Origin: Cynocephalus volans | Lineage: Eukaryota; Chordata; Mammalia; Dermoptera; Cynocephalidae | Direction of reading: 5' to 3' | Length of the DNA stretch: 64,000 nt | NCBI RefSeq assembly: GCF_027409185.1 | Contig: NC_084464.1 | Span: 42,135,095 to 42,199,094, forward strand | In this document: one piece after another, positions 59,300 through 64,000 of the stretch | How positions within the stretch are numbered: position 1 is the stretch's first letter | Layout of the letters: each line of letters opens with the position of its first letter | Made by a program: the position numbers and the translations under genes | The notes under the pieces: model-generated | What the model was told of the DNA's origin: nothing | Databases searched by the model: none | The model's input: only the letters and a program-made list of their open reading frames with translations

Positions 59300-60110
59300 T
59301 CATTTAAGAGAAACGTTGTAAGGCCCTGCTGTGTGTGAGGAACTGTAGTACATGCTGGGAATCAGTGATGAACAAGACTAACGCCATCCCTGATGCGGGA
59401 GTTTGCAGTTCGGTAAGGGAGACAGACAAATAAGAAATCAAACAAACTACAAGCTTTTTGTGAGGTAGGAAGAAAACAAACAAGGGTCTGAGATGGAGAG
59501 TATTGGGTGACTCATATCAGTGCAGTCAGCAAGAGCCTCATGGAGGTGGTGACATCAAAGCTGAGACCTAGAAGAAAAGTGGACCAGTGCAAAGACTGTG
59601 GGGCTGGAGTGCATGCAGAGGCCCAAGTCTGGGAAAGTCTTGTTATATTGGAAGAATTTATCATCAGAGTTTGAATTGACAGGACTTACTGATAGATCAG
59701 AAGTGGGGTGAGGGAATGAAGAGAATCGAAAATGATTTCATGAGTTTCTGGTTTGAGAAACTGCATGGATGATGTAAACGATAAGAACTAGAAAGAACAG
59801 GTTTGAATGAAACATCAAGAGTTTCATCTAGACAAGTTGAGTCCAAGTTGGGACACATCAAAGTAGGATTTTAGATATGCAGATGGTTATCAAATCTCAG
59901 TCTCCAAAGAGAGTCTGGGTAGTATTCCCAGAAGCTGGAACCATCAGAACAACCATCAACCATTAAATGGTATTTAAATCCAAAGGAATTGATACAATAT
60001 CCTCAGGAGAGACTCTAGAGAGAAAAGAAGTTCCAGGGCAAGGTCCTGAGAAAGGCCATCATTTAGATGTAGGGTGCAGGAGAACCCAGGAAAGGAGACT
60101 TAGGATAAGC
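59300..60110. repeat. Mammal-wide old repeat
   Basis: 'aactgtagtacatgctgggaatcagtgatgaacaagac' (transposon-like) and 'gaattgacaggacttactgatagatcag...tgatttcatgagtttctggtttgag' resemble text at 4370-4690; family not named. Confidence 0.4.
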
Positions 60111-60759
60111 CACCAGAAAGGCAGGAGCAAAATGGAGTGAGTGGTGTCCCAGATGCTAAGAGAACAGAGTATTTTAAGAAGTGATTGCATGGAGTGATGC
60201 CGAGCAGTCCAGTGAGGTGGTGGTGGAGAAGTGAATGCTGGGTTGGTAGGAGATGCACCTCTTCCATTGTAACAGCAGGGAACGAAAGCAGGTGTCTGGA
60301 GTGCAGGTAGTCTTGCAGTTTCGGAGATGGCTTGGGTGTTCTGCTTTTTATTTCCTCAGTAATATGTGAGGAAGAAACATCAGCAATGTGGGTAGAGGTG
60401 GGGATGTGAAAGTTTTGAAAAGAGAGAAGATGGTGTGATATAGTTTGGGAAAGTAAACCTGTAAGAGAAACTGAGTAGGGATGGCAGGCAGTGTGGAACA
60501 CCAATCTGGGGCTTGAAACTAAGGAATTTAACATGTCTCAAGAGGCTCCTTGAAGATAGACAGCCAAGGAAAAGCTGATGGGACAGTTTACCCAGGGATA
60601 AGGAGTAATAGAGAAAGGGAGAAGCAGGAGAGTTGAGGGTATTTCTGAAGAAGTGATTATAATGTTGGGCCCTGTGTGTGCTTGTAGATGTTGATAGCAC
60701 AGTTTTAAAATTAAGTTTTCTTGTAATTTTCCACCACATCTCAATTTCTTTGAATTAAA

Positions 60760-62500
60760 TCTTGAATATTAAATAACATACATTGTGTCCTTTTAAAGGA
60801 ATTATGTAATCCCTGACTGTACTCCAGAAAGACTGAAAAATTTGTAATGCTACATTATAAATGTAGAACAGAAAAAATATTTGTACGACTCTTTCCTTAC
60901 TGATCGACCAATGTTGTGTGCATCACTTGAATGTATTTTGCTGGTTTAATAGAGTGTAACAGTGACTTAAATTGTTTTACTTTGCTTGATTATGAATGCT
61001 GGTGGTGAGGCTTTTATCCATGAAGTCTCACTGTCCACATTTTCTCTTAGCATCAGGACATAGATTCTACATGATTGCATCCAAGCAATTTATCTTTTGG
61101 ATAATCTGTATTAGTTATGTTTAACCCACATTTTGCTTATTCTGTTATATATTTCTTTAATTGCATTTTTGGGGCAAAAACTTTAGAAATTTGTATTTAA
61201 ATCAGTTCTATTCTTTTAAACAATATAATGTCCATTTTTGATATATTGAGAAATTTGTCTAATATCACTATGCTGTTCTGTTTTTAAAGATTTATTAATT
61301 CCTGGCTTATTTGGAATTTAATAACAATAAACATTAACAATAGTGTGTGAAGGATGACTTCATATAAATATTTTTTTATTCTGGTATCCAGTTGTCACCA
61401 AAACATTTCTATAACAGTGAGCCCTTTCCACATTTATGTGTTGTTTCTGGCTTAACATAAATTAAATTCTTATAATAGTGGAATACTTTTTTACTCTAGT
61501 CCGTTGATTGATTATTTTTTCTGTTCTAAAGTTATTATTACATAGTTTTGATACTGTTGCTGTATGTTTTTGTTTGTTTGGCTCTTGGCTGGTAAGGGGA
61601 TCCAAACCCTTGACCTTGGTGTTATCAACACTGCGCTCCAACCAAGTGAGCTAACTGGCCTGCCATATATGGTTTATTCTTAAATCTAGCAGCACCACTC
61701 AATAATTTTTCTAACCTGATATTCTTGTTGACTGTCCTTTCAGAGGAATGCTCTAATACATGCAATGTTTCTAAGTTTTAGAGTATATATTCCCTGAGAA
61801 TTTAATAGTCATTGCATTAAATTCGTTGACTACTTTAAGAATCATGACTTTTTAAGGGTTTCTTTAGTGTTTTCAACCAGTAGCAGAATATATCACTAAG
61901 AGTTTTCCTTTATGTATCTGAACCAGATGTTAAATTGTCTTCATTTAAACTTCGTGTGCCCTGACTCTGTAGAGGGTAGCTTATACATTTTACAACATTA
62001 GTTTTTTCGCAGTTGGTACTAGTAAATTCAAACAAGAGTCTTTGCTGAGCTTGTATATTTATTCATATTTCCTGACATTTTCTAGATCATGATCATGTTC
62101 ATGTAGGTGATACCATTCTTATTCATATTTTGGGACACTTTTTGTTCTGTAAGTAGCATGCATTTTGAATGTTGGTAATTTTTTTTTTAACTGTATCAGA
62201 GAAAGCTACCTTTTGTCTGTTGACTACTTCTTCTTTTATGCATTTTGTTGATAACTTGTTTGAGAACAAATTTCAATGTTGCTAGGTTCTCACGTCTTCT
62301 CACATTTCTTCATTAGTTAATGCCCTTTTTTGTAAAAAAAAATTTTACTGTGAAATCACATTCTATCTGATATCCCACAGGACCAGAAACTTTTAAAAAT
62401 ATTCAGTAAGACAACACAGGTGTTGAACTATTCTCTATATTTCAACTTTTTCCCCTAAGGAATATTTTTGCTAGATAAAGTTTGTAGAATTTTGCTTTTT
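60760..62500 (-). repeat. AT-rich old L1-like DNA
   Basis: Scattered antisense L1 phrases ('ttcctggcttatttggaattta', 'gagccctttccacatttatgtg') without any open frame of note. Confidence 0.35.
61567..61663 (-). repeat. Monomeric tRNA-like SINE
   Basis: 'ggctcttggctggtaaggggatccaaacccttgaccttggtgtt...agtgagctaactggcc'. Confidence 0.8.
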
Positions 62501-62501
62501 A

Positions 62502-62570
62502 ATTTTCTTTTTTTTTTTTTTTTTTGGTGGCTGGCTGGTGTTCTAACCAACTGAACCAACCGGCCAGCCT
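62502..62570 (-). repeat. Monomeric SINE with internal deletion
   Basis: T-run, 'ggtggctggctggtgttctaaccaactgaaccaaccggccagcc'; the B-box half is deleted. Confidence 0.65.
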
Positions 62571-64000
62571 GCTTTTTGATTCTAAGAAGTGTCTTACTCA
62601 CATGATATGCACCCACTAAATAACATTTTAATGCAAAAATTGATGAATACCTATTTTTAAAAACAGGACTTTATTCATTCTGAAGATTGTAAATGATATG
62701 TGTGTGTTATCTTCGTTTGCTTCATGGATTTATCTTTATTACTGTTATCTTTACTTTCTTTTTTTCATTTTACACAGTGTCTGTAGTTGACTTTTGACTC
62801 TTCATTAAATTTTTTACTACCAGAAGGTAGAACTGTGGCCTTTGGAACTGGGTCTTAAGAATAAGCCTGACTTTGACAGGTAGGAAAAGAGAGTATTCCT
62901 GGCAGGGAGAAGGAAAAGATAAGCCACAAGGAAGTGCAGCTGACAGGGTGTGTTCTGGGATCTGTAAGCAGGGAACTGTAAGCGATCCTGCCTGCGGGTG
63001 TGTGCGGAGAGTGTGGGGGGAGCGTGCAGAGAGAGCACTGGAAACGCACATTGGCGTCCGGTCTCCAAGAGCCTTGGATGCTGGGTGAAGGGGTTTGGGC
63101 TTATCTTTGTTGATGATAAATCATTTTGAAGGGAGCAGTAACACAGATAAAAGGTGAAATATGACAGATTTCAAAGTGAGTGACAGGCAGAATAGAATGG
63201 GTCACTCAATGACAGAAATATGGAGGTCAAGAGGACTGGATTGCGGAAGAGGGTGGGGAAGGGGAGGGTCAGTTCGATTTCTCCATATTGATTCTGAGTT
63301 GCTACCTGGCTGGGCAGCAGGAGAGACTTAGCTAGAAACATGGGGTTGACTTAGAATTATGTTAAGATCTGAAGCCTCCAGAAAGGAAAGCTGAGGACAT
63401 AGTTTGAGATAGAAAAGGTTTAAGGAACCAACCCCTGAGAAGGCTTCTTTTTACAGGAGAAATGAAGAAGCAAAGAAGCTGTGGTAGGAGGGGCAAGGTC
63501 CAGGAAGAACAGGTTGGAGGGTGGGCTGGGACATGAGGGGAGAATTACATGAAGAAAAGGAGAAGCGAGAGGACGCCACCTCCAGATTTCATTACTGGAG
63601 CTCACAGGTGACCTTGGGGAGGGATGTTTCAACGGAGTGATGAGAATCCAGGCAGATGGCTGGGGAGCGAAGGGCCGTGAGGACAGGAGGACAGCAAGAA
63701 CAGACAGCTCCTTCACGAAGTTCGACCATCAGGGTGGAGAGAGAGAGTAGACTGAGGGGTGAAGGCTGTTTGCTTGTTTGTGCTGTTCAAGGCCCACATG
63801 AACAATTCCACAGCCCAGCCCAGCCTGTCACCTCTCCAGAGAGGCCCCTGAGTGACATCCGTGTTACCCATTGACCACCTCCCACTCCTATGAGTTTCTA
63901 TTCCTTCTCTGCTGGGAAAGGCCTGCAGGTAACACTCAGTGACAGAATGTTCAGGAGCTTCGTAGTGACATCACTGTCTCGTCTGCTTCCTGGAGCCTTC

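Larger units (their letters stand above)
57495..64000 (+). other. TRIM40: TRIM40 intron 1 and unresolved sequence
   Basis: I searched for the 96-bp second TRIM exon (human ERLNRRSRKLRKDIAELQRL) and found none. The stretch consists mainly of old L1-like antisense DNA, a repeat similar to the 4.4-4.7 kb segment, and two SINEs. Confidence 0.55.

Noticed and set aside
60100-60744. Serine/leucine/histidine-rich minus-strand frames
   Set aside because: They cover repeat-like purine-rich DNA; no domain, no splice context.

Overview
The window is mammalian nuclear DNA from the TRIM cluster of the MHC class I region. The anchors are a broken TRIM31 gene on the minus strand (about 10.3-22.0 kb) and the first coding exon of TRIM40 on the plus strand (57,150-57,494). 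Order and orientation agree with the human TRIM31 / TRIM40 neighbourhood. About thirty SINEs made of one or two tRNA-Ile-like units with A-rich tails, and no Alu or B1, suggest a dermopteran (colugo) and its t-SINE (CYN) family. A bat with similar tRNA SINEs, such as a rhinolophoid, cannot be excluded by eye.

Layout: 1-10 kb is mostly old repeats, with an MLT1-type LTR carrying nested insertions (5.1-6.0 kb) and an orphan CpG-rich block (7.1-7.6 kb). 10.3-22.0 kb holds TRIM31: eight exons can be placed, ending in a PRY-SPRY exon that the human gene lacks. Within it lie an intact RPL23A retrocopy, a 5'-truncated L1, a CpG-rich block and many SINEs. 22-40 kb is intergenic: solo LTRs, old and young L1 pieces and SINEs. 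40.7-46.0 kb is a decayed class I endogenous retrovirus with a 5' LTR and no recognisable 3' LTR. 46.4-47.6 kb and 50.3-51.4 kb hold a second LTR group, one copy of which is joined to an unidentified reading frame. 48.4-48.8 kb is CpG-rich. 57.15-57.49 kb is the TRIM40 RING/B-box exon; the rest of the window is TRIM40 intron without a second exon that I could find.

The main result is that TRIM31 looks like a unitary pseudogene here. Its reading frame has a TAA directly after the RING, a TAG and a +1 frameshift in the coiled-coil exon, a +1 frameshift in the PRY segment, and coding exon 5 is physically split by an RPL23A retrocopy in the opposite orientation. A dimeric SINE later entered the 3' target-site copy of that retrocopy, so the same exon-derived 15-mer now appears three times. 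Removing the insertions arithmetically restores an exon of 116 bp, as expected for this TRIM family. TRIM40, the neighbouring RING-B-box gene, is intact in the part visible.
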